Assembly (NCBI GenBank): GCA_947652605.1
Contig: OX393579.1
Location: 7,254,001 to 7,318,000 of the forward strand
Direction: 5' to 3'
Length of the DNA: 64,000 nt
Source: Elmis aenea
Taxonomy: Eukaryota; Arthropoda; Insecta; Coleoptera; Elmidae
Shown here: in pieces, positions 35,341 to 46,911 of the stretch
Numbering within the stretch: position 1 is the first letter of the stretch
Layout of the letters: each line of letters begins with the position of its first letter
The notes under the pieces: model-generated
The model's input: the letters and a program-made list of their open reading frames with translations, nothing else
What the model was told of the DNA's origin: nothing
Databases searched by the model: none
Program-made: the position numbers and the translations under genes

Positions 35341-37362
35341 TTCGTTAACTGACTTGTGTAAATAGTTTCGACTGTTATAACTTCGCATCTCTTGCTGTAT
35401 GATTTAAAAATGCAGATTTTGTATTATTCCCGAGTATGGAATGAATATTTCTGCTTGAAACATGTAGTTATGGTCTGCAGAACCTGCTTCGATGATAAAA
35501 TTGATGGTTATGAAGCTGATGAGTATGAAAGTATTATTTTGGAGAAGTTTTTGTTATTTATTGAATTTCATTAAATGATATCCCTTTGACTGATTTGTGT
35601 TTGATAATCTTCTGTTAGAATTTTAAAGGATTACTAAAATATATCTCCGCAAAATTATCTAAAAATAGTATCATTTACATTGTTATGTACGTTTATTTTT
35701 GTTAATATAAAATCCATCTTTATAATACGATATAAAACGCAATATATGTACCAGACTACTATTTTGCGCCTGACTGAGGGTTAAACGAAAGTGCCTTATG
35801 TAGTGTTTAAAAATAATTTTTTGCACAAATAAACCAGCACCAAAAAGCGAAAAACTTTTCTATAATTCCATACAAAGATATACAATACAAAAATATGAAG
35901 GACAATGTATTAAATAAATTTATACAGTAATTTTTAAAGCTTTCTTTAGACGTATTATTTTCTGTGTCGCTTCATCCTTAAATATTTCCAGAATTTCTCC
36001 TGGTTCGTATTATAATTAGTTTTTCATGTACTTGATCTAATTCCTCTCATATTTTATTCTCTTTACCTTATTAATAACGAAAGTCTTTAAGAAAAACAAC
36101 AAAGGAACATTCTTAAAATGTTAACAAAAAATTTGTTAATACACAAGGTATTTCATATTTTTAAAAGCTGTCTAAAATACTTTTGTGTTTGATAATACAA
36201 TACTGACAGCTGTTTTCTTAACTTATAATGCTATTTACTGTGTTATACGACTTTTTTGATATACGAGTATACAAGTGGAAAAGAGTCTGTATTTTCGTAA
36301 CTCGAAAATATTATGCTTGCGCCCGAAGTCCGGAAATTCTAATCACAACGTGATGTTTTCCGTGCAAGCTCATAGCTGTTTGATATCTTTCTGTTTATCT
36401 TCATTTCTATTCCCTTTTGTTTTCTATTTCATTTGTTTATCGCTTAATTTTATTTTATCGTTTAATTTTGTTTCTAACCGGTTTTTCATCTGTTACCTTT
36501 TTTCTCATTAAAGCATTTATACTTTATTCTATCACATTTTAAAGTACCAGAGAATGCGGATGTCCTGCAAATACAAAGACTTTTTTATTATCCTTGCTTC
36601 AATGAGCTGATCAATTTTATTAAATAAACTTTCCGCCAATTAAACACAAACAACTGTTGTAACGATGCGATGGAATTAATGAAACAATTTGAGCACGAGC
36701 CTCCTGTGAAACTGGAGAAGAAAAATTCCAGTGTTTTTATTTCAAAATCCAATCTTTCCTTTTACCTTCAGCTATTCACCGCCAACAAAGATCCTATTCG
36801 CAAACATTCGTTTTTGTCTTCTGCATGACCTGTGTTGTGTTGTTACAACAGGATTGCGAGCGTGCTGGGGATATTCACGTGTGTTAGGGAACGGAACGAT
36901 TTTGTTTGTCTTTTGTGTTGCCAAAACCTGTTGTATAAATATGATTCTGTTGGTATATTAACGCATTACGCATGGAATACATCGGAGGGTTTGTGAAATC
37001 GGCAGCTTTCGCGTATTAAAAACAAAATTGAATATTTCGTTAAAAAGATGGGTCTTTCTATTTTGTTAATCAACTGGTGATAAATTTTGTTTAATATTAA
37101 CAGATTGTAAACACATCGTCATTATTTTCTTATGCAGCCATAATTTTTGTACGGTCATTGATTATATTTTATAGACATATAAAAGTTTAAGGTTTAGTCA
37201 TGTGCGTCAGTGGAGAAGGAGCAAGTGAAACTTAAAATTTTCAAGTAATTTGTTTTTAATAATCTTGTGTACCTATATTTTCCATCGTCTTGTATGATTG
37301 TTGCTCATGTTCAGCCAATTTTTAAATCCCTTTTAAATATAAATTTACCTATTTCTGGTTGG
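35341..37362. other. AT-rich stretch, no gene seen
   Basis: Several short frames (for example 35392-35574, 36275-36511 and 36731-36961) follow local composition and have no recognisable domains. Confidence 0.4.
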
Positions 37363-37480
37363 GAGCGCTGATAGGGTTACTAAAATCAAAACTCGTCTCT
37401 GAAAGTACAAAAATTATAATTTACCGAGCGGTCATTCGACCAACAGTAACTTGTGGATGTGAGGTGTGGGTACTTAACAA
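37363..37480 (+). pseudogene. Small RTE-like reverse-transcriptase fragment
   Basis: One + frame reads ALIGLLKSKLVSESTKIIIY followed by RAVIRPTVTCGCEVWVLN. This matches the linker after the reverse-transcriptase palm in RTE-type elements, where an IYK-x-LIRP-x-VTYG-x-E-x-W motif is typical. It is about 38 residues long, with no recognisable sequence on either side, so it is a small surviving piece. Confidence 0.65.
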
Positions 37481-38386
37481 ATTTAATTGGAGTATTCTTG
37501 TTTTATTTTAGAAATGAATTGTTGTGATCTAAATGTTAAGCAAAATTGTTATTCAGCCTTAGTCCTTAATGGGTTAAATAAACCGAACAGAATTAGGGAT
37601 CTCTGGACCCTTATTAACGCTCCGGTACCTTTGATAAGACATTTAGTCCTTTGGTGAAATATTAAGTCCTTAAGCAAAACTTTCTGCATTCAGAGAACAT
37701 TTGCAGTTACCCTAAAAGCTATATCGTTTCCATAATTTACTGTGTAGAAAAATCACGCGCGGGACAGAATGATTGTCATTAATTTCTTTTATTCTACACG
37801 GTTGCTACCCACGTTATAGATATGGATATTGGAAATTTTTACTGCTGCATATACCGCTGATTGCTACTTTTAGTGTAAAACTTTATAAATTGCTATACTT
37901 TCAATAAAAGCATTTTTCCTGGAATCGTTTTTCCCAAACAACATTGCCGATGTACGTGCAACAATGCTTGAATTCTGTTTTTATCTTGAAAAACTGGATA
38001 AGATAAAAAAATTAAATATTTAAATACGTAATTAAAAAGTTAGCAGTAGTTATTTTCTTCATTTGTAATAATTATTAAGTATCGTCATTTAGTTCTGTTA
38101 AAACAACGCAAAGTTGTAAAAATGTACTTAAAATTAGTTAAAGTTACGGTTTTACTTTTAATACCAAAATAACACAAAACTTTAACCATGTGGTTTAACT
38201 TTAAAATTTATTTGCCTTGGCTTCGATGGTTTCTCAAATTCTGACTCTTCTAAAAGAGACATTTTGATAATTATTTAGTCAATTTAAAATATTTATGTAA
38301 AAAAGTTATATTTGGATTGTGTGAATTTGTTAAAATAATTTTATAAATTTGCTGTTGTTAAGATTTGAAGTAGATGATAATTAACT
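37481..38386. other. AT-rich stretch, no gene seen
   Basis: No element or frame of interest. Confidence 0.4.
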
Positions 38387-38527
38387 TTATTTAGTCATGA
38401 GTCTACTGTTAGTCTACTGTTAGGTGTAGGACTGTTCTCTGTTGTAACGATCATAGTTTTAGTTTTTCCTGTATTTATTTACATTTTTCCAATTTCTGGT
38501 TTAGAGTTTCTAGATTATATTGTAACA
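38387..38527 (-). pseudogene. RTE-like retrotransposon fragment with internal deletion
   Basis: On the minus strand this first encodes NLETLNQKLEKCK, a stop, then TGKTKTMIVTTEN, which corresponds to the region of the 15146-15945 copy just after NLQHNLE. It then jumps directly to the 3' end AACAGTAGACTCATGACTAA shared with the other copies. About 500 bp between them is missing, and the last block is locally duplicated (GTCTACTGTTA twice). It preserves a segment that the 15146 copy lacks, so the two copies carry different deletions. Confidence 0.7.
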
Positions 38528-38627
38528 TATTATTATGAAAAACCTACATAACTTGCTTTGCTCTGCAATGAAGAACTCATTATAATTGCAATCTGGTTTT
38601 CTTCATCGCATATATTTAAGTTTTTCC

Positions 38628-38663
38628 AAATTTTTATTGTGTATTTCTGTTTCAGGTGAGTGA
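38628..38663 (+). promoter_or_regulatory. Candidate recursive splice site
   Basis: TTTATTGTGTATTTCTGTTTCAG ends at 38655 and GTGAGTGAC starts at 38656. The pyrimidine-rich tract, CAG and consensus GTGAGT are joined without an exon. It is the third such site on the + strand, 7965 bp after the one at 30690. Confidence 0.45.
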
Positions 38664-39821
38664 CTTTTAATATCCTGTCCACTTTAAGAAAAAGGTGATT
38701 TCGTAAGTACTATTATGTTAAAAAGTACGGTGTTTATAAATACCAAAATGATACAGAGTTTAAACCATATAGGGTCGCTTATTTATGGTGTTTTTGCCAA
38801 AGAAAATTAGATGTATACGTTAGATAATGTGTTAATTTATAACACTCTTGGAACAGACATTTTAATTAATTGTATTTAATCCAAATAATTCCTGTAAAAC
38901 AAATACCACTGGATTTATTGAATATGTTACAAAAAAACTGTGTAAAATGAACAATGTTTTAAACTGTATTCTGTAATTGTCTTTATATTATTTAAGACAC
39001 TAGCGCTGCATTCCAAAAGTAATTTTATTTTGAGAAAGTTGTGTTATAGTTGGGCAACTTTAAAAACCAAACAAATTTGTAGTTTAATTTTAATATCAAT
39101 ATCATGTATTATAGACTAAAAATAGTTTTATTAAAGCAGTGTATGTTTACCGAGTACAATGCATAATTAGGACTACCTACACAGTTTAATTAATTAGCGA
39201 CAATATTTGCGTTGGCGTTTATTTTTAATGACATGTGAAGTCTCTTTGTTCGCAAACTGCGATTATCATCAACGCCACACCGAGTAAAATAGTTACAGGA
39301 CCTAATTTTGATCAACCCTGCTATTATTGGAAGTAGGTCACTTAAAATCAGCAGCTTTATTGTAAGTTTTACTATCTTTAAATTGTACTTTTATTACGGA
39401 CGTTAAATCAGTGGAAGTATTTTTTACCATTAGAATTTTTTTGACGATCGTGTAGGATAAATCCCAAAACACGGACTTTAATTTTTATCGTAACGTTTAG
39501 AGACTTTTTAAGGAAATTGTAAATATATGTACGCACTATCAGAGAAGTTTGCAAATTTAATAACTGTTATTTTATACCTATAACAACCATGATTCGTCCA
39601 CTAATCACTCCCTTGATTTTTTTATTTTACACTCCAACTACTTTACGACCTAATATGAATCACACTCAGTCGATCAAGACAAATTTTGAAATAAACTCTT
39701 TAGGCATAGGCAATTTTTACACACATATTTCGAAATCACATTAATTTAGATAATAATTTGTGAAAAGCACATAGTTGATCGAAATTACCGCTCAAATATT
39801 TGTTCTACGAATGGTATACAA
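38664..39821. other. AT-rich stretch, no gene seen
   Basis: Nothing is recognised. Confidence 0.4.
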
Positions 39822-39823
39822 TA

Positions 39824-40262
39824 CAGCGTAATTCAAAAAATATGCAACAAATGAAAAAGTTTTTTATTATCGATTTCTCAAAAAAAATTGGTTCAGGATA
39901 AAAGTTGGTGCATGGCCTAAAACTAATTTTGAGGTAAAAAAAGTTCAATTAAAATTCATAGCAGACTAGATTTTAGCGATTTTAGAAATATTCGCCAGAG
40001 AAAAGTGCCCTTATTTTAACTATAAAATAAAATTTCACATCATATTTCCTACTATTTGATTTTGTATCTACCTGTTAAAATAGGAGCACTTTACTCCTGC
40101 GAATATTTCTAAAATTACTAAAATCTAGTGTGCTTTAAATTTTTATTAAATTATTTTATCTTAAAATTAGTTTTAGGCAACATCTTTTATCAGGAATTTT
40201 TTTTTATGAAAAATGTATAATAAAAAACTTTTCCATTTGCATTTTTTTTTTGAATGACGCTG
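39824..40262. mobile_element. TA-target MITE, CAGCGTAATTCA ends (family of 18983-19940)
   Basis: The left end CAGCGTAATTCAAAAAATAT and the inverted right end CAGCGTCATTCAAAAAAAAA lie beside TA (39822-39823 and 40263-40264). Internal blocks ATCGATTTCTCA, AAAGTTGGTGCATGGCC and AAACTAATTTTGAGG are shared with the larger element. At 439 bp it has one module at each end rather than two, and may be closer to the founding form. Confidence 0.85.
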
Positions 40263-40264
40263 TA

Positions 40265-41309
40265 TAGTAAGGGTAAAATTTGTAACAATATTTAATCTTG
40301 TAAATTATCCCTATAGAGATTAAAAATATAAACACACTGGTTATTGAAAATTTAGTAATCACTGCGTCTATTATACTATAGCTACAATAATGAACCAAAA
40401 CAGTATTGTTATATTATACTCTAAAATAAGACAATGAAACGTCCGGAAAGTACATTTACTCGCATTTTAAGTCTGGACGATAGAAGGTTTGTCCAATTTT
40501 TAAGCGAAATTTTCATATTTATTTGAACTGAGATTCTCAGTTTGGATCGAAATACGCGCATTACGTGCATCACCGAAAATGATCCTGTGAAGGATTATCT
40601 GTGGCATTTTTGTGTGTTTGATTTCCTGGGGAAATGCGTTTAGTGCCAAATTCAAAATGGCGGATGCAATTTAGCTACTGGGAAATTGAAATTATGTCTG
40701 TTGTTATCAAAGCTGTTGTCAAGTTGAAAATTGTGAATTCAAAACTGCCACCATAGTATATGTATGTACATGTAGCTTCGACCCCAGAAATCTGCAATAC
40801 AAAATTTTTTTGAAACAAAAATATTTCGTCCGATGTAAGATTAATAATTTTTATCAATTCAAACACCTTGATCTTTAATAATTATAGAAAATTAATGGAA
40901 ATTAAGCACAAAATATGTTTTAAAAATTGAGAGGTAGGCTATACTTTCAACACAAAGAAAACACTTTATTTTAAAAATTAAATTTTATCCAAGTTAATCG
41001 GTAGTTTTATTAGATGAAAATCTTTGTTAATGATTGTAGCTGCCCTGAATTTGAATAAACCAGTAATTAAAAACGCTATTAATCAAGCAACAGGAGTCTT
41101 AAAACTTGCCGTAGCTTTCTACAAAAGAAATTCGCCTTAAAAATAACAAGCGGTTTTTGACTAAACTTATTTTTGTGTTATTTTATAGTTTGAAGTAAAA
41201 GTTAAGAAAATACTACAGGAGTAAAAGTGAGTATCGGTAACACAGGCGAAATAAAATGCTCATTCAAACAGTTATTATAGGTACGGTATAAGCAATAAAT
41301 TAATAGTTA
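40265..41309. other. AT-rich stretch, no gene seen
   Basis: Short minus frames here have no recognisable domains. Confidence 0.4.
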
Positions 41310-41698
41310 ATAGTATATTACAAAACAAGAGTTGTAAGAAGCATATTACACACGAGTGGAAAAATTGCGCACGGAGTGCGTATTTCCACGAGTGCGTCAT
41401 TGCTTTACAACTCGTGTTATGTAGCTCACTTTTTCTACGATCACATAATACCTACGATTTTAACGGTTTTTTGGCAAATGTACACATGTAATTACGTTGT
41501 CTTGTCAATTTTGACGTAAGCCTACTTTGACATTTCTAGACAAGTGTGCATTTTGATTACCGTGCGTTATAACTCGCTTACTAGGTATGCAGGAAGTGTT
41601 TGACGTAAGGCTACTTCGATCTTTCTAGACAAGTGTGCGTCTTGCTTAACGTGCGTTAGGTCTCACTTTACTATGCATGCAGGCTTGCGGTAAGAGTA
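41310..41698 (+). repeat. Dispersed repeat of unknown family, copy 1 (headed by a palindrome)
   Basis: This segment matches 59659-60093 along its length and in the same orientation. It opens with a palindrome of about 106 bp (41319-41424), whose arms carry CAAGAGTTGTAAGAAGC and GCTTTACAACTCGTGTTATG and, inside, CACGAGTGG and CCACGAGTG. Two loosely repeated modules then contain GACAAGTGTGC, ACCGTGCGTTATAACTCGCT and TGCAGG. No long frame is conserved between the copies. It could be a MITE or a SINE-like unit. Confidence 0.8.
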
Positions 41699-42748
41699 AA
41701 TAAAATTAAATAAGAAAGCTACTGACAAAGAGATGTGAGTCTGAAAACTGGTCTAATATTTTTACCATAGAAATTCTTCATACATTCAAAGATACGCAAA
41801 ATTAATCTAAACTAATTTTTTTTTACAAATAAAATGAATCGCTTACATAATTCAAACATAACTAGCAAGACGTTTTTTGCTCAATTTATTGGCAGTTTTT
41901 ACGCAGCCTCTCACGGTTATAACCGCAGCTTGTCTATGTCTTCACGAAAGAAACGAAGTCATTAGACCCTTGTAAGGCGCATTGTCTAATTCGCCACAAA
42001 ACCTTTAATCTGAAAAAATAACACTAAATGTGGTTCTTATGTTCCGGAATTCTCCACAGACGAGTGAATGCTTTCAGCTTTAGTGATAAACTAAAGTAAA
42101 ACGTTAACGTCTCGTAAACTTCTTTAAGTATATGCGTTTTATATAGCATTGGAATGATTATGAAGTTGAATATTATGTAATAATGTCGAGTTTATTGTCT
42201 CTACCATTTTAGATGGCATCATTTAGTCTATGCGGGTTTAGGTTTAGTGAAGTAAATATTTTCATATTCAGCTTTTCGCTAAAAACGCTGCAAACTGTTT
42301 TGTAGTAAAAGAGAATTCTTTGTGATATTATCTAGACTAATTTTGCGTTTTTTCTTGTGAGATAATGCTCGAAAACACATTTTTAATTAAAGAGAAGTTC
42401 ATGCATATCTGGTTTGGTTTGCGGTTTACTTGTATGTAGGTAGTTTAGAATCGTTTTGTTTAAAAATTTCACAGCTGCCCACGATTGTTTTAGCAGTTTT
42501 ATAATTATAAAAGTTTTCTGTACTTAACATTCCATATTGTGTTATTAAAAAAGTTGGAATACAACATGTTTTACTGACAAAGGTACCTACTGTTCGAAAA
42601 TGTATCGACTCTGCCACTTTTTTAGTCAAGATTTTGTTGCATTGAAAAAATTTTCAATCGGTTCGGAAACAATTTGCAATATTTTTTGCTTTGTGTAGTA
42701 TTTTGGTGATTGTGAACAATATAAAAACAATTTAAAAACGTTTCGGGT
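41699..42748. other. AT-rich stretch, no gene seen
   Basis: Nothing is recognised. A 67-codon minus frame (42426-42629) follows local composition. Confidence 0.4.
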
Positions 42749-42842
42749 ATAATAATAATATTATTATTATTATTTTCGCGGAAATGGTCCCTTTTCGGGT
42801 TCCTGTACTGCGACTTATTGGTCTATTGTACCTTCTGGTGAT
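42749..42842 (-). repeat. Dispersed 72-bp repeat, copy 2, with (ATT)n tract
   Basis: An (ATT)n run at about 42749-42775 is followed by the same block found at 28070-28141 (TTTTCGGGTTCCTGTACTGC and onward to TCTGGTGAT). Read on the minus strand it is unique sequence ending in an (AAT)n tail, as in some non-LTR retroelements and SINEs. The coding or RNA source is not visible. Confidence 0.75.
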
Positions 42843-43446
42843 AGCCCGTTGAAGAAGTCCTGTGTTTAAAAGAAAAATATTTTGCCTTCTTTATATTTCA
42901 CACATTTAAGAAAAATTAAAAGTTTTTCTTGGTCTTAAACCGCTGTTGTAAATATTGATGAAGAAGAGTTCATTAAAATCCTTGTTAAACTTTTGATAAG
43001 TAAGCAAAATCGTTGTTACTATGGAAACGACAGTCAACGTTTCTTTAACTAGCCTTAACTTTAAGCAAATTGGCTTAAGAAATTAAAAAATGTCATATAC
43101 TTAACACATTTTTTACTAGAAACTAGTCCCACTTTTTCCTCCTATTTATTTTTGTGCTCCCGTTTTTGTAGGGAAAGACAGATTTGTATAACTTTTAAAA
43201 GAAACTAATACAATTTCATAATTATAGAAGTAAATAATAAATGCTTTTGCACAAACTTCGTTGGAAACATGCTAACATTGTGAAGACTTCGAAAAAATGT
43301 TACTTCCCAATTTCTATTTTTGTACGATTGCAATTTCATTCAATGTTTTTATAACTTGGAAGTAAAAATATTAGTTTTGTTGTCGTTTGTCGTGTTGATT
43401 GTATAAAACATGATTAAATTGAGCTGCAGGGTTGTTTATTTCATGT
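42843..43446. other. AT-rich stretch, no gene seen
   Basis: Nothing is recognised. Confidence 0.4.
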
Positions 43447-43454
43447 GTCATAAC

Positions 43455-44033
43455 CAGGGGTTTGGAGCAGTCCAATTTTTTAGTTGCTCCGCTCAAGCTC
43501 CGCTCCGGCATCAAGATGCGTGCTCCAGCTCCGCTCCCGCTCTGCTCCCGCTCCGCTCCGCGCTCCAAATATTAATAAAATATGTTTTTTATTTAAAAAT
43601 TTGTTTTTAAAAACAAAGCAAAAATTTTATGAGATATGTGGAAACGGACCAAAAATTACAATATTTGACCCTAAGAAACAAGTAAAGTTAAATAAATGAA
43701 CAAATTAATGATCTTCAGTTAAAAAAGTCAAAAAAAGAAAAAAAAAGTTCTTTAAAATTTTTCAAAATTCAAATACAAAATAATGAAAATTAATATTCAG
43801 AAAAGTTACATTACAATAATTTTACTTCAAAAAAATCAAATTTAGTTTATTTATAATTTTATTAAATACTATACCCATGAGAATAATTCATAAAAAAAAA
43901 AAATGTTTATAATAGTAAAGTGTAGCAGTGGAGCAATCAAAATTCTTTGCTCCGTGCTTCGCTCCCGCTCCGGGCAAAAACCCATTGCTCCACTGCTCCG
44001 CGCTCCAGCTCCGCGCTCCGCTCCAAACCCCTG
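43455..44033. mobile_element. hAT-type non-autonomous element, 579 bp, GCTCC arrays
   Basis: Perfect 14-bp terminal inverted repeats, CAGGGGTTTGGAGC, are flanked by a perfect 8-bp duplication, GTCATAAC (43447-43454 and 44034-44041). Both subterminal regions, at about 43484-43566 and 43936-44026, are dense arrays of GCTCCGCTCC-like units and GCTCCAGCTCCGC, by far the most GC-rich sequence nearby. The core is very AT-rich and non-coding. The serine- and arginine-rich frames on both strands arise from the GCTCC arrays and are not genes. Confidence 0.95.
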
Positions 44034-44041
44034 GTCATAAC

Positions 44042-45087
44042 CCAGATTAAGTAATAAACTCTGAACTTGTATAGTTGCTAATTGTAACAGAAACTTATTG
44101 TTATTGTCAAATGACAAAAATCACGTTTCTTATGCTAGTGGATAATGTCAAATTCGCTTTTAGAGACGTTGACCCCTTACTGCGTCCATGTTCGTCAAAG
44201 GTTGAACAGACTTTAATTGTACTTTTGTCATTTTATAAAATCGCCCTTTAAATTCATCGGAATTTGCGTTTCGGGATATTTTGGATTTCGGAGTTTGGTT
44301 CTGACGTTTAATTTTGCAAATAATGTACCTCAAACATACATATTCTTTGTTGTAATGGATTTCTTGGCCTCTAACTTTGCAATGGTCACTTTTTAAAAAA
44401 AAAGTTTTGGCAACATTTAAAAGATATTTTAAGTTATTCCTATATTTCCAATAGCTTAAAGTAAATTGTGTTAAATCTTCTTGCTAAAACAAGCCGTTTT
44501 GTGCGAAGTCACTCAGTTTCAAAGCATACTATTTTACTGAAATTGGAACATATCAAACATTATTCACCATAGCAAATCCATTGTGGTGTTCAACAAAGCA
44601 GAAGTGATTATTTTAAGAAAAGAAGCCCCACAAAAAAAAACATTCCTTGACGCGAACAGATTTTTCGCGGAAAAGCTTCATTTTAATATTGGAAACGCGA
44701 CATATTATGAAACATATCTGAAGCGTCTTTGTGTACCTGCAATCCATCGCGTTGGAAAATAAGTTTCCAGGGCAACCGCGGGATAATTTGTCGCCAAGTT
44801 AAGCATGATGACTATACTGCATGCTTGAACAATTTTCTACACAACACACGGTCTCTAGGCTGCTCCTAATCGCTTAACGTAGTGCACAGAAAACAGCAAA
44901 AACTCCAGCACATACATCTACACATATTAAATTTTTTAATCATTTGAAATATAAAAACATTCTTTAAAAACTTGTTTATTTTATTTGTGTATTACATATT
45001 AAAATGTTACCTAAAAATTCAAAAATTATTTGGACGGTTTCTTAAACATGCTTTAAATTAAATTGGACACTGTTATCTACACAAACA
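44042..45087. other. AT-rich stretch with a more GC-rich patch at about 44640-44890
   Basis: No gene is recognised. The patch (AACCGCGGGATAATTTGTCG and surroundings) could be regulatory but shows no specific signal. Confidence 0.35.
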
Positions 45088-45745
45088 GTTGGCTTAGCTG
45101 ATGATACCAAAACAGTAGGCCGACCCCTATTAGCCGTTAAGGAAATATTCACACAAACAAGCTAAAGTATTAGGTCGGAAAGTAAATGCAAACAAACTTA
45201 GCTCCTATCGTCGGGTCCTATCAGGAGGTTTGGACAAAGCGTTACAATCTACGAAATAAACTTGAAGAAAGTAAAAGAATTTACACGTCTGGAATAAAAG
45301 CTGACTGATCGAAAAGATTGTATAGGCAATACAAGATAGATTAGTGAAAAACATTATTTGCTATTTTGTACAAAGTATAATAAACAGTCAACCAGTGGGA
45401 CTGCCTTAAAAGTTAACAGTTTACAAATTTAATTCTTTCCGTTGTAACATATGGATGCTACGTATTGAAAACACAAAGAAAGTCGAGAAAATGCTACTAC
45501 TTTCATTTGGAGAACAATCTTGAGTCCTATACAGTAAAACAGTATTTGCCAAATTAGACATAATTTGGAGCTTAAATGGAAATAAAGACACAGTTGAATA
45601 CATAAAATATCTGAGGATCAAATAGGCAGGCCATGTTAAACCAGTGGGCAACTTAAGGGAACCAGTCTAAAAATTTTTAAAGGATGCCGATAAAAGAAGA
45701 AAAACGCACTGAAAATCGACTGAAAATCGACTGTAAATTTCTATT
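45088..45745 (+). pseudogene. Badly decayed RTE-like reverse-transcriptase fragment
   Basis: Collinear remnants on the + strand are QLA-stop-ADDTK (the LAYADD catalytic motif with a stop in place of Y), then INLEESK, then SVVTYGCYVLKTQRKSRK, and finally IKQAGHVKPVGNLREPV. They appear in different frames, in the order and roughly the spacing of an RTE reverse-transcriptase C-terminal half. Stops are numerous, so this is an older copy than those at 15146 and 38387. The 3' end is marked by a small duplication, CTGAAAATCGA, repeated in tandem. Confidence 0.6.
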
Positions 45746-46577
45746 TAGCTGGGGTAGATAATTTTGGAAAATGAAAACAGGCACAAAGAAATATATCGTT
45801 TCGAATTAAGTTTCCTTTATCATCTAAATTATTAAAACTTTTGGATGGCCTAAGCGACTAGGCAGGTATATCGATATCTGTAAAAGTTTTAGTAACCACA
45901 TTTTCTTATTGATCTTAAAATGTGCGCCGTAATTAAAAGTTAAAGACGGTGAAATTAAATTAACTTATTTACCTATTTGGTTAATTAATCTGGAATAAAC
46001 CACTTTGAGTATGGAATTGCTGAGGTTGTGAAAAGGGTTTAATAAAACACGTTCGCTCAATAAATTATTCATTTGAGTTTAGAAACTGCATATAAATTAA
46101 TTAATATTTAACATTGAGGAAAAGGGTTTTGTGGTCTGTGTTCGACGTTTTTAAATGACTAGAAGAATAAATTGATTTATAAATTGCTTACCTTTGTGTC
46201 TTTACTTTTTTTTGGATTTGCCTTACTAATTAATCGCATTATGCAAGTTTAAAAAGCCTTTAAAATAATTAGCTGTGCCCTTATAATTGGCACATCAAAG
46301 AATTAATTATTTTACTGAGATTCCCCATTCACCATTAATCATTGTTTGTTAATATTATATTGGTAAATCCTTGCATAAGCAAACTGCAAAGACTTTTGTT
46401 AATACCCAAGCAAAATACAAATCTACATAAATTTAGTTTTAGAAGTTAGCATATTAGTTGTAAGTTGTTTTCATGAACCTGATTATATTTTAAACGTATG
46501 ACTTAAACTTTAGTTCAGAAATTTGAACACTAACACAAAGACAAAAACAAAGAATACAGGCACATTAATTTAGATTT
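45746..46577. other. AT-rich stretch, no gene seen
   Basis: Nothing is recognised between the two retrotransposon fragments. They could be parts of one insertion separated by other sequence. Confidence 0.4.
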
Positions 46578-46911
46578 CTAAGGGATGTAGACTGATCGAT
46601 AAAATCAGTAACGAAGAAATTCGAAAAAACCTAGGAGTAACAGATATTAAGAAAAAGAATCAATTAAGATTACTACAACATTTACTACGCATGCCAGAAA
46701 GTAGTTACGCGAAAATAGGATGGAAAATGAAGATGAAGGGAAAAAGAAATAGAGGAAGACCAAGAATTAAATGGAAAATTAAGTGGGGCAGAGACTAGAA
46801 GAAAAACGAGTCAGCTGGAGAGATGTGCCACAATTAGCCAACGATAGGCAGGAGTGGAGAAACTTAATACAGAAATGGAAAAGCATACCTCGACACCGAA
46901 ATGTACAATAG
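46578..46911 (+). pseudogene. C-terminal fragment of an RTE-like non-LTR retrotransposon
   Basis: The + strand encodes SKGCRLIDKISNEEIRKNLG, then DIKKKNQLRLLQHLLRMPES, then RGRPRIKWKIKWGRD and a stop. After a frameshift near 46785 it resumes as LEEKRVSWRDVPQLANDRQE followed by WRNLIQKW, ending at a natural-looking stop at 46911. The RLIDKI, LLxHLLRMPES, GRPRxxW and VSWxxVxxLAxDRxEWR elements are in the order expected for the tail of such an ORF. With the frameshift it is dead. Its 3' untranslated region does not match the 15146 family, so it is probably a different lineage. Confidence 0.75.

Noticed and set aside
43371..44117. Serine- and arginine-rich frames on both strands
   Set aside because: They are translations of the GCTCC arrays at the ends of the hAT element 43455-44033.
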